From Parapristionchus giblindavisi (Eukaryota; Nematoda; Chromadorea; Rhabditida; Diplogasteridae): DNA of 64,000 bases. The position numbers and the translations under genes were made by a program. Positions 11,327-23,386 of the stretch are shown piece after piece (positions within the stretch are counted from its first letter, which is position 1; each line of letters begins with the position of its first letter). The notes beneath the pieces are model-generated. The model searched no databases and was not told the origin of the DNA. It worked only from the letters and a program-made list of their open reading frames with translations. The stretch spans positions 186,001-250,000 of the forward strand of contig CALSFV010000104.1 of NCBI GenBank assembly GCA_943737045.1, given 5' to 3'.

Positions 11327-14215
11327 TACTTTTGTACTTCGGTCATTATAGCAGCAGGAAAATATTACAGCTCGACATGACCTGAAGTGAGTCTCATTCA
11401 GAATTTTTTCCTCTTTCACATAGTATATTACTCGATAAGTATCATTGACAATTAGACTTGTAACGAATTATTTTGTACCAAAAACAGAGAGTATTGAAAG
11501 ATAAATTTACATATTGGCCGTACTGACCACTTTGAAATAGTTTATCTTATTCAGAATTTTTCGCTCTTTCATTTGGTATATGACACGATAGGTTTCATTT
11601 TCATTTTCATATTTCTCAAGTTATCTTGATCATATCAGAGTAAAAGCTACTTTTGTACTTCGGTCATTATAGCAGCAGTAAAATATTACAGCTCGACATG
11701 ACCTGAAGTGTGTCTCATTCAGAATTTTTTCCTCTTTCACATAGTATATCACTCGATAAGTATCATTGACAATTAGACTTGTAACGAATTATTTTGTACC
11801 AAAAACAGAGAGTATTGAAAGATAAATTTACATATTGGCCGTACTGACCACTTTGAAATAGTTTATCTTATTCAGAATTTTTCGCTCTTTCATTTGGTAT
11901 ATGACACGATAGGTTTCATTTTCATTTTTATATTTCTCAAGTTATCTTGATCATATCAGAGTAAAAGCTACTTTTGTACTTCGGTCATTATAGCAGCAGG
12001 AAAATATTACAGCTCGACATGACCTGAAGTGAGTCTCATTCAGAATTTTTTCCTCTTTCACATAGTATATTACTCGATAAGTATCATTGACAATTAGACT
12101 TGTAACGAATTATTTTGTACCAAAAACAGAGAGTATTGAAAGATAAATTTACATATTGGCCGTACTGACCACTTTGAAATAGTTTATCTTATTCAGAATT
12201 TTTCGCTCTTTCATTTGGTATATGACACGATAGGTTTCATTTTCATTTTCATATTTCTCAAGTTATCTTGATCATATCAGAGTAAAAGCTACTTTTGTAC
12301 TTCGGTCATTATAGCAGCAGTAAAATATTACAGCTCGACATGACCTGAAGTGTGTCTCATTCAGAATTTTTTCCTCTTTCACATAGTATATCACTCGATA
12401 AGTATCATTGACAATTAGACTTGTAACGAATTATTTTGTACCAAAAACAGAGAGTATTGAAAGATAAATTTACATATTGGCCGTACTGACCACTTTGAAA
12501 TAGTTTATCTTATTCAGAATTTTTCGATCTTTCATTTGGTATATGACACGATAGGTTTCATTTTCATTTTTATATTTCTCAAGTTATCTTGATCATATCA
12601 GAGTAAAAGCTACTTTTGTACTTCGGTCATTATAGCAGCAGGAAAATATTACAGCTCGACATGACCTGAAGTGAGTCTCATTCAGAATTTTTTCCTCTTT
12701 CACATAGTATATTACTCGATAAGTATCATTGACAATTAGACTTGTAACGAATTATTTTGTACCAAAAACAGAGAGTATTGAAAGATAAATTTACATATTG
12801 GCCGTACTGACCACTTTGAAATAGTTTATCTTATTCAGAATTTTTCGCTCTTTCATTTGGTATATGACACGATAGGTTTCATTTTCATTTTCATATTTCT
12901 CAAGTTATCTTGATCATATCAGAGTAAAAGCTACTTTTGTACTTCGGTCATTATAGCAGCAGGAAAATATTACAGCTCGACATGACCTGAAGTGAGTCTC
13001 ATTCAGAATTTTTTCCTCTTTCACATAGTATATTACTCGATAAGTATCATTGACAATTAGACTTGTAACGAATTATTTTGTACCAAAAACAGAGAGTATT
13101 GAAAGATAAATTTACATATTGGCCGTACTGACCACTTTGAAATAGTTTATCTTATTCAGAATTTTTCGCTCTTTCATTTGGTATATGACACGATAGGTTT
13201 CATTTTCATTTTCATATTTCTCAAGTTATCTTGATCATATCAGAGTAAAAGCTACTTTTGTACTTCGGTCATTATAGCAGCAGTAAAATATTACAGCTCG
13301 ACATGACCTGAAGTGTGTCTCATTCAGAATTTTTTCCTCTTTCACATAGTATATCACTCGATAAGTATCATTGACAATTAGACTTGTAACGAATTATTTT
13401 GTACCAAAAACAGAGAGTATTGAAAGATAAATTTACATATTGGCCGTACTGACCACTTTGAAATAGTTTATCTTATTCAGAATTTTTCGATCTTTCATTT
13501 GGTATATGACACGATAGGTTTCATTTTCATTTTTATATTTCTCAAGTTATCTTGATCATATCAGAGTAAAAGCTACTTTTGTACTTCGGTCATTATAGCA
13601 GCAGGAAAATATTACAGCTCGACATGACCTGAAGTGAGTCTCATTCAGAATTTTTTCCTCTTTCACATAGTATATTACTCGATAAGTATCATTGACAATT
13701 AGACTTGTAACGAATTATTTTGTACCAAAAACAGAGAGTATTGAAAGATAAATTTACATATTGGCCGTACTGACCACTTTGAAATAGTTTATCTTATTCA
13801 GAATTTTTCGCTCTTTCATTTGGTATATGACACGATAGGTTTCATTTTCATTTTCATATTTCTCAAGTTATCTTGATCATATCAGAGTAAAAGCTACTTT
13901 TGTACTTCGGTCATTATTGCAGCAGTAAAATATCACAGCTCGACATGACCTGAAGTGTGTCTCATTCAGAATTTCTTCCTCTTTCATATAGCATATTACT
14001 CGATAAGTATCATTGACAATTAGACTTGTAACGAATTATTTTGTACCAAAAACAGAGAGTATTGAAAGATAAATTTACATATTGGCCGTACTGACCACTT
14101 TGAAATAGTTTATCTTATTCAGAATTTTTCGCTCTTTCATTTGGTATATGACACGATAGGTTTCATTTTCATTTTCATATTTCTCAAGTTATCTTGATCA
14201 TATCAGAGTAAAAGC
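11327..14215 (+). repeat. Alternating GTGAGTC and TATATCAC units with 642- and 963-bp spacing
   Basis: Units 11648, 12290 and 13253 carry GTAAAATATTAC plus TATATCAC plus a CATTTTTATATTT tail, and are separated by one or two GTGAGTC units. Spacings are 642 bp and 963 bp. The CGATCTTTC change is shared by 12290 and 13253, showing that these two are the closest copies. The block ends with the ATTATTGC unit at 13895, which recurs at 16631 and 17915. Confidence 0.65.
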
Positions 14216-14536
14216 TACTTTTGTACTTCGGTCATTATAGCAGCAGGAAAATATTACAGCTCGACATGACCTGAAGTGAGTCTCATTCAGAATTTTTTCC
14301 TCTTTCACATAGTATATTACTCGATAAGTATCATTGACAATTAGACTTGTAACGAATTATTTTGTACCAAAAACAGAGAGTATTGAAAGATAAATTTACA
14401 TATTGGCCGTACTGACCACTTTGAAATAGTTTATCTTATTCAGAATTTTTCGCTCTTTCATTTGGTATATGACACGATAGGTTTCATTTTCATTTTTATA
14501 TTTCTCAAGTTATCTTGATCATATCAGAGTAAAAGC

Positions 14537-16630
14537 TACTTTTGTACTTCGGTCATTATAGCAGCAGTAAAATATCACAGATCGACATGACCTGAAGAGT
14601 GTCTCATTCAGAATTTTTTCCTCTTTCATATAGTATATTACTCGATAAGTATCATTGACAATTAGACTTGTAACGAATTATTTTGTACCAAAAACAGAGA
14701 GTATTGAAAGATAAATTTACATATTGGCCGTACTGACCACTTTGAAATAGTTTATCTTATTCAGAATTTTTCGCTCTTTCATTTGGTATATGACACGATA
14801 GGTTTCATTTTCATTTTCATATTTCTCAAGTTATCTTCATCATATCAGAGTAAAAGCTACTTTTGTACTTCGGTCATTATAGCAGCAGGAAAATATTACA
14901 GCTCGAGATGACCTGAAGTGAGTCTCATTCAGAATTTTTTCCTCTTTCACATAGTATATTACTCGATAAGTATCATTGACAATTAGACTTGTAACGAATT
15001 ATTTTGTACCAAAAACAGAGAGTATTGAAAGATAAATTTACATATTGGCCGTACTGACCACTTTGAAATAGTCTATCTTATTCAGAATTTTTCGCTCTTT
15101 CATTTGGTATATGACACGATAGGTTTCACTTTCATTTTCATTTTTCTCAAGTTATCTTGATCATATCAGAGTAAAAGCTACTTTTGTACTTCTGTCATTA
15201 TAGCAGCAGGAAAATATCACAGCTCGACATGACCTGAAGTGTGTCTCATTCAGAATTTTTCGCTCTTTCATTTGGTATATGACACGATAGGTTTCATTTT
15301 CATTTTCATATTTCTCAAGTTATCTTGATCATATCAGAGTAAAAGCTACTTTTGTACTTCGGTCATTATAGCAGCAGTAAAATATCACAGCTTGACATGA
15401 CCTGAAGTGTGTCTTATTCAGAATTTTTTCCTCTTTCATATAGTATATTACTCGATAAGTATCATTGACAATTAGACTTGTAACGAATTATTTTGTACCA
15501 AAAACAGAGAGTATTGAAAGATAAATTTACATATTGGCCGTACTGACCACTTTGAAATAGTCTATATTATTCAGAATTTTTCGCTCTTTCATTTGGTATA
15601 TGACACGATAGGTTTCATTTTCATTTTCATATTTCTCAAGTTATCTTGATCATATCAGAGTAAAAGCTACTTTTGTACTTCGGTCATTATAGCAGCAGTA
15701 AAATATCACAGCTCGACATGACCTGAAGTGTGTCTCATTCAGAATTTTTTCCTCTTTCATATAGCATATTACTCGATAAGTATCATTGACAATTAGACTT
15801 GTAACGAATTATTTTGTACCAAAAACAGAGAGTATTGAAAGATAAATTTACATATTGGCCGTACTGACCACTTTGAAATAGTTTATCTTATTCAGAATTT
15901 TTCGCTCTTTCATTTGGTATATGACACGATAGGTTTCATTTTCATTTTCATATTTCTCAAGTTATCTTGATCATATCAGAGTAAAAGCTACTTTTGTACT
16001 TCGGTCATTATAGCAGCAGTAAAATATCACAGCTCGACATGACCTGAAGTGTCTCTCATTCAGATTTTTTTCCTCTTTCACATAGTATATTACTCGATAA
16101 GTATCATTGACAATTAGACTTGTAACGAATTATTTTGTACCAAAAACAGAGAGTATTGAAAGATAAATTTACATATTGGCCGTACTGACCACTTTGAAAT
16201 AGTTTATCTTATTCAGAATTTTTCGCTCTTTCATTTGGTATATGACACGATAGGTTTCATTTTCATTTTCATATTTCTCAAGTTATCTTGATCATATCAG
16301 AGTAAAAGCTACTTTTGTACTTCGGTCATTATAGCAGCAGGAAAATATTACAGCTCGACATGACCTGAAGTGAGTCTCATTCAGAATTTTTTCCTCTTTC
16401 ACATAGTATATTACTCGATAAGTATCATTGACAATTAGACTTGTAACGAATTATTTTGTACCAAAAACAGAGAGTATTGAAAGATAAATTTACATATTGG
16501 CCGTACTGACCACTTTGAAATAGTTTATCTTATTCAGAATTTTTCGCTCTTTCATTTGGTATATGACACGATAGGTTTCATTTTCATTTTCATATTTCTC
16601 AAGTTATCTTGATCATATCAGAGTAAAAGC
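14537..16630 (+). repeat. Left copy of a block repeated 5151 bp downstream
   Basis: Unit order: AGATCGAC unit ending CTTCATCAT; CTCGAGATG/GTGAGTC unit ending CACTTTC; short unit; CAGCTTGAC unit with GTCTATATT; CATATAGCATATT unit; GTCTCTCATTCAGATTTTTTT unit; GTGAGTC unit. The same order recurs from 19688. The offset of 5151 equals fifteen 321-bp units plus two short units. Confidence 0.85.
15179..15346 (+). repeat. Short 168-bp unit, CTGTC lineage
   Basis: Subunit A absent, CTGTCATT and AGGAAAATATCAC markers. The preceding unit carries the rare CTCGAGATG variant, shared with the unit before the short copy at 20330. This links the two as a block duplicated 5151 bp apart. Confidence 0.95.
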
Positions 16631-18235
16631 TACTTTTGTACTTCGGTCATTATTGCAGCAGTAAAATATCACAGCTCGACATGACCTGAAGTGTGTCTCA
16701 TTCAGAATTTCTTCCTCTTTCATATAGCATATTACTCGATAAGTATCATTGACAATTAGACTTGTAACGAATTATTTTGTACCAAAAACAGAGAGTATTG
16801 AAAGATAAATTTACATATTGGCCGTACTGACCACTTTGAAATAGTTTATCTTATTCAGAATTTTTCGCTCTTTCATTTGGTATATGACACGATAGGTTTC
16901 ATTTTCATTTTCATATTTCTCAAGTTATCTTGATCATATCAGAGTAAAAGCTACTTTTGTACTTCGGTCATTATAGCAGCAGGAAAATATTACAGCTCGA
17001 CATGACCTGAAGTGAGTCTCATTCAGAATTTTTTCCTCTTTCACATAGTATATTACTCGATAAGTATCATTGACAATTAGACTTGTAACGAATTATTTTG
17101 TACCAAAAACAGAGAGTATTGAAAGATAAATTTACATATTGGCCGTACTGACCACTTTGAAATAGTTTATCTTATTCAGAATTTTTCGCTCTTTCATTTG
17201 GTATATGACACGATAGGTTTCATTTTCATTTTCATATTTCTCAAGTTATCTTGATCATATCAGAGTAAAAGCTACTTTTGTACTTCGGTCATTATAGCAG
17301 CAGTAAAATATTACAGCTCGACATGACCTGAAGTGTGTCTCATTCAGAATTTTTTCCTCTTTCACATAGTATATCACTCGATAAGTATCATTGACAATTA
17401 GACTTGTAACGAATTATTTTGTACCAAAAACAGAGAGTATTGAAAGATAAATTTACATATTGGCCGTACTGACCACTTTGAAATAGTTTATCTTATTCAG
17501 AATTTTTCGCTCTTTCATTTGGTATATGACACGATAGGTTTCATTTTCATTTTTATATTTCTCAAGTTATCTTGATCATATCAGAGTAAAAGCTACTTTT
17601 GTACTTCGGTCATTATAGCAGCAGGAAAATATTACAGCTCGACATGACCTGAAGTGAGTCTCATTCAGAATTTTTTCCTCTTTCACATAGTATATTACTC
17701 GATAAGTATCATTGACAATTAGACTTGTAACGAATTATTTTGTACCAAAAACAGAGAGTATTGAAAGATAAATTTACATATTGGCCGTACTGACCACTTT
17801 GAAATAGTTTATCTTATTCAGAATTTTTCGCTCTTTCATTTGGTATATGACACGATAGGTTTCATTTTCATTTTCATATTTCTCAAGTTATCTTGATCAT
17901 ATCAGAGTAAAAGCTACTTTTGTACTTCGGTCATTATTGCAGCAGTAAAATATCACAGCTCGACATGACCTGAAGTGTGTCTCATTCAGAATTTCTTCCT
18001 CTTTCATATAGCATATTACTCGATAAGTATCATTGACAATTAGACTTGTAACGAATTATTTTGTACCAAAAACAGAGAGTATTGAAAGATAAATTTACAT
18101 ATTGGCCGTACTGACCACTTTGAAATAGTTTATCTTATTCAGAATTTTTCGCTCTTTCATTTGGTATATGACACGATAGGTTTCATTTTCATTTTCATAT
18201 TTCTCAAGTTATCTTGATCATATCAGAGTAAAAGC
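16631..18235 (+). repeat. 1284-bp tetramer flanked by ATTATTGC units
   Basis: Units 16631 and 17915 share ATTATTGCAGCAG, ATTTCTTCC and CATATAGCATATT and lie 1284 bp (four units) apart. Between them are GTGAGTC (16952), TATATCAC (17273) and GTGAGTC (17594) units. The same order, one unit shifted, is seen in 12932-14215. Confidence 0.7.
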
Positions 18236-18403
18236 TACTTTTGTACTTCGGTCATTATAGCAGCAGTAAAATATTACAGCTCGACATGACCTGAAGTGTG
18301 TCTCATTCAGAATTTTTCGCTCTTTCATTTGGTATATGACACGATAGGTTTCATTTTCATTTTCATATTTCTCAAGTTATCTTGATCATATCAGAGTAAA
18401 AGC
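18236..18403 (+). repeat. Short 168-bp unit, separate origin
   Basis: Subunit A absent at the same junction, but with CGGTCATT and GTAAAATATTAC markers and without the CACTTTC neighbour. It appears to be a third origin of the same 153-bp loss, or a conversion product. Confidence 0.95.
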
Positions 18404-19687
18404 TACTTTTGTACTTCGGTCATTATAGCAGCAGTAAAATATTACAGCTCGACATGACCTGAAGTGTGTCTCATTCAGAATTTTTTCCTCTTTCACATAG
18501 TATATTACTCGATAAGTATCATTGACAATTAGACTTGTAACGAATTATTTTGTACCAAAAACAGAGAGTATTGAAAGATAAATTTACATATTGGCCGTAC
18601 TGACCACTTTGAAATAGTTTATCTTATTCAGAATTTTTCGCTCTTTCATTTGGTATATGACACGATAGGTTTCATTTTCATTTTCATATTTCTCAAGTTA
18701 TCTTGATCATATCAGAGTAAAAGCTACTTTTGTACTTCGGTCATTATAGCAGCAGGAAAATATTACAGCTCGACATGACCTGAAGTGAGTCTCATTCAGA
18801 ATTTTTTCCTCTTTCACATAGTATATTACTCGATAAGTATCATTGACAATTAGACTTGTAACGAATTATTTTGTACCAAAAACAGAGAGTATTGAAAGAT
18901 AAATTTACATATTGGCCGTACTGACCACTTTGAAATAGTTTATCTTATTCAGAATTTTTCGCTCTTTCATTTGGTATATGACACGATAGGTTTCATTTTC
19001 ATTTTCATATTTCTCAAGTTATCTTGATCATATCAGAGTAAAAGCTACTTTTGTACTTCGGTCATTATAGCAGCAGGAAAATATTACAGCTCGACATGAC
19101 CTGAAGTGAGTCTCATTCAGAATTTTTTCCTCTTTCACATAGTATATTACTCGATAAGTATCATTGACAATTAGACTTGTAACGAATTATTTTGTACCAA
19201 AAACAGAGAGTATTGAAAGATAAATTTACATATTGGCCGTACTGACCACTTTGAAATAGTTTATCTTATTCAGAATTTTTCGCTCTTTCATTTGGTATAT
19301 GACACGATAGGTTTCATTTTCATTTTTATATTTCTCAAGTTATCTTGATCATATCAGAGTAAAAGCTACTTTTGTACTTCGGTCATTATAGCAGCAGTAA
19401 AATATCACAGCTCGACATGACCTGAAGTGTGTCTCATTCAGAATTTTTTCCTCTTTCACATAGTATATCACTCGATAAGTATCATTGACAATTAGACTTG
19501 TAACGAATTATTTTGTACCAAAAACAGAGAGTATTGAAAGATAAATTTACATATTGGCCGTACTGATCACTTTGAAATAGTTTATCTTATTCAGAATTTT
19601 TCGCTCTTTCATTTGGTATATGACACGATAGGTTTCATTTTCATTTTCATATTTCTCAAGTTATCTTGATCATATCAGAGTAAAAGC

Positions 19688-21781
19688 TACTTTTGTACTT
19701 CGTTCATTATAGCAGCAGTAAAATATCACAGATCGACATGACCTGAAGTGTGTCTCATTCAGAATTTTTTCCTCTTTCATATAGTATATTACTCGATAAG
19801 TATCATTGACAATTAGACTTGTAACGAATTATTTTGTACCAAAAACAGAGAGTATTGAAAGATAAATTTACATATTGGCCGTACTGACCACTTTGAAATA
19901 GTTTATCTTATTCAGAATTTTTCGCTCTTTCATTTGGTATATGACACGATAGGTTTCATTTTCATTTTCATATTTCTCAAGTTATCTTCATCATATCAGA
20001 GTAAAAGCTACTTTTGTACTTCGGTCATTATAGCAGCAGGAAAATATTACAGCTCGAGATGACCTGAAGTGAGTCTCATTCAGAATTTTTTCCTCTTTCA
20101 CATAGTATATTACTCGATAAGTATCATTGACAATTAGACTTGTAACGAATTATTTTGTACCAAAAACAGAGAGTATTGAAAGATAAATTTACATATTGGC
20201 CGTACTGACCACTTTGAAATAGTCTATCTTATTCAGAATTTTTCGCTCTTTCATTTGGTATATGACACGATAGGTTTCACTTTCATTTTCATTTTTCTCA
20301 AGTTATCTTGATCATATCAGAGTAAAAGCTACTTTTGTACTTCTGTCATTATAGCAGCAGGAAAATATCACAGCTCGACATGACCTGAAGTGTGTCTCAT
20401 TCAGAATTTTTCGCTCTTTCATTTGGTATATGACACGATAGGTTTCATTTTCATTTTCATATTTCTCAAGTTATCTTGATCATATCAGAGTAAAAGCTAC
20501 TTTTGTACTTCGGTCATTATAGCAGCAGTAAAATATCACAGCTTGACATGACCTGAAGTGTGTCTTATTCAGAATTTTTTCCTCTTTCATATAGTATATT
20601 ACTCGATAAGTATCATTGACAATTAGACTTGTAACGAATTATTTTGTACCAAAAACAGAGAGTATTGAAAGATAAATTTACATATTGGCCGTACTGACCA
20701 CTTTGAAATAGTCTATATTATTCAGAATTTTTCGCTCTTTCATTTGGTATATGACACGATAGGTTTCATTTTCATTTTCATATTTCTCAAGTTATCTTGA
20801 TCATATCAGAGTAAAAGCTACTTTTGTACTTCGGTCATTATAGCAGCAGTAAAATATCACAGCTCGACATGACCTGAAGTGTGTCTCATTCAGAATTTTT
20901 TCCTCTTTCATATAGCATATTACTCGATAAGTATCATTGACAATTAGACTTGTAACGAATTATTTTGTACCAAAAACAGAGAGTATTGAAAGATAAATTT
21001 ACATATTGGCCGTACTGACCACTTTGAAATAGTTTATCTTATTCAGAATTTTTCGCTCTTTCATTTGGTATATGACACGATAGGTTTCATTTTCATTTTC
21101 ATATTTCTCAAGTTATCTTGATCATATCAGAGTAAAAGCTACTTTTGTACTTCGGTCATTATAGCAGCAGTAAAATATCACAGCTCGACATGACCTGAAG
21201 TGTCTCTCATTCAGATTTTTTTCCTCTTTCACATAGTATATTACTCGATAAGTATCATTGACAATTAGACTTGTAACGAATTATTTTGTACCAAAAACAG
21301 AGAGTATTGAAAGATAAATTTACATATTGGCCGTACTGACCACTTTGAAATAGTTTATCTTATTCAGAATTTTTCGCTCTTTCATTTGGTATATGACACG
21401 ATAGGTTTCATTTTCATTTTCATATTTCTCAAGTTATCTTGATCATATCAGAGTAAAAGCTACTTTTGTACTTCGGTCATTATAGCAGCAGGAAAATATT
21501 ACAGCTCGACATGACCTGAAGTGAGTCTCATTCAGAATTTTTTCCTCTTTCACATAGTATATTACTCGATAAGTATCATTGACAATTAGACTTGTAACGA
21601 ATTATTTTGTACCAAAAACAGAGAGTATTGAAAGATAAATTTACATATTGGCCGTACTGACCACTTTGAAATAGTTTATCTTATTCAGAATTTTTCGCTC
21701 TTTCATTTGGTATATGACACGATAGGTTTCATTTTCATTTTCATATTTCTCAAGTTATCTTGATCATATCAGAGTAAAAGC
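19688..21781 (+). repeat. Right copy of the 5151-bp-displaced block
   Basis: Matches 14537-16630 unit by unit, including the CTCGAGATG, CATATAGCATATT and GTCTCTCATTCAGATTTTTTT private variants. The first unit differs in having CGTTCATT and GAAGTGTG where the left copy has CGGTCATT and GAAGAGTG. After 21781 the copies diverge: 16631 is an ATTATTGC unit and 21782 is a plain unit. Confidence 0.85.
20330..20497 (+). repeat. Short 168-bp unit, CTGTC lineage
   Basis: Last short unit in the window. It lies within the 5151-bp-displaced copy of the block around 15179 and carries the same CTCGAGATG, CTGTC and CAGCTTGAC series of neighbours. None occurs in the remaining 43 kb. Confidence 0.95.
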
Positions 21782-23386
21782 TACTTTTGTACTTCGGTCA
21801 TTATAGCAGCAGTAAAATATCACAGCTCGACATGACCTGAAGTGTGTCTCATTCAGAATTTTTTCCTCTTTCACATAGTATATTACTCGATAAGTATCAT
21901 TGACAATTAGACTTGTAACGAATTATTTTGTACCAAAAACAGAGAGTATTGAAAGATAAATTTACATATTGGCCGTACTGACCACTTTGAAATAGTCTAT
22001 CTTATTCAGAATTTTTCGCTCTTTCATTTGGTATATGACACGATAGGTTTCATTTTCATTTTCATATTTCTCAAGTTATCTTGATCATATCAGAGTAAAA
22101 GCTACTTTTGTACTTCGGTCATTATAGCAGCAGTAAAATATCACAGCTCGACATGACCCGAAGTGTGTCTCATTCAGAATTTTTTCCTCTTTCACATAGT
22201 ATATTACTCGATAAGTATCATTGACAATTAGACTTGTAACGAATTATTTTGTACCAAAAACAGAGAGTATTGAAAGATAAATTTACATATTGGCCGTACT
22301 GACCACTTTGAAATAGTTTATCTTATTCAGAATTTTTCGCTCTTTCATTTGGTATATGACACGATAGGTTTCATTTTCATTTTCATATTTCTCAAGTTAT
22401 CTTGATCATATCAGAGTAAAAGCTACTTTTGTACTTCGGTCATTATAGCAGCAGTAAAATATCACAGCTCGACATGACCTGAAGTGTGTCTCATTCAGAT
22501 TTTTTTCCTCTTTCACATAGTATATTACTCGATAAGTATCATTGACAATTAGACTTGTAACGAATTATTTTGTACCAAAAACAGAGAGTATTGAAAGATA
22601 AATTTGCATATTGGCCGTACTGACCACTTTGAAATAGTTTATCTTATTCAGAATTTTTCGCTCTTTCATTTGATATATGACACGATAGGTTTCATTTTCA
22701 TTTTCCTTTTTTTCAAGTTATCTTGATCATATCAGAGTAAAAGCTACTTTTGTACTTCGGTCATTATAGCAGCAGTAAAATATCACAGCTCGACATGACC
22801 TGAAGTGTGTCTCATTCAGAATTTTTTCCTCTTTCACATAGTATATTACTCGATAAGTATCATTGACAATTAGACTTGTAACGAATTATTTTGTACCAAA
22901 AACAGAGAGTATTGAAAGATAAATTTACATATTGGCCGTACTGACCACTTTGAAATAGTTTATCTTATTCAGAATTTTTCGCTCTTTCATTTGGTATATG
23001 ACACGATAGGTTTCATTTTCATTTTCATATTTCTCAAGTTATCTTGATCATATCAGAGTAAAAGCTACTTTTGTACTTCGGTCATTATAGCAGCAGTAAA
23101 ATATCACAGCTCGACATGACCTGAAGTGTGTCTCATTCAGAATTTTTTCCTCTTTCACATAGTATATTACTCGATAAGTATCATTGACAATTAGACTTGT
23201 AACGAATTATTTTGTACCAAAAACAGAGAGTATTGAAAGATAAATTTACATATTGGCCGTACTGACCACTTTGAAATAGTTTATCTTATTCAGAATTTTT
23301 CGCTCTTTCATTTGGTATATGACACGATAGGTTTCATTTTCATTTTCATATTTCTCAAGTTATCTTGATCATATCAGAGTAAAAGC

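Larger units (their letters stand above)
8255..21781 (+). repeat. Array domain 2: GTGAGTC / AGGAAAATATTAC units
   Basis: Dominated by units with AGGAAAATATTAC and GTGAGTC alternating with GTAAAATATTAC units that have TATATCAC and CATTTTTATATTT. Rare variants help tie blocks together: CGATCTTTC (12290, 13253); ATTATTGCAGCAG with ATTTCTTCC and CATATAGCATATT (13895, 16631, 17915); GTCTCTCATTCAGATTTTTTT (15989, 21140). Six of the nine short units are here. CACATAG becomes the main form from this domain on. Confidence 0.75.
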
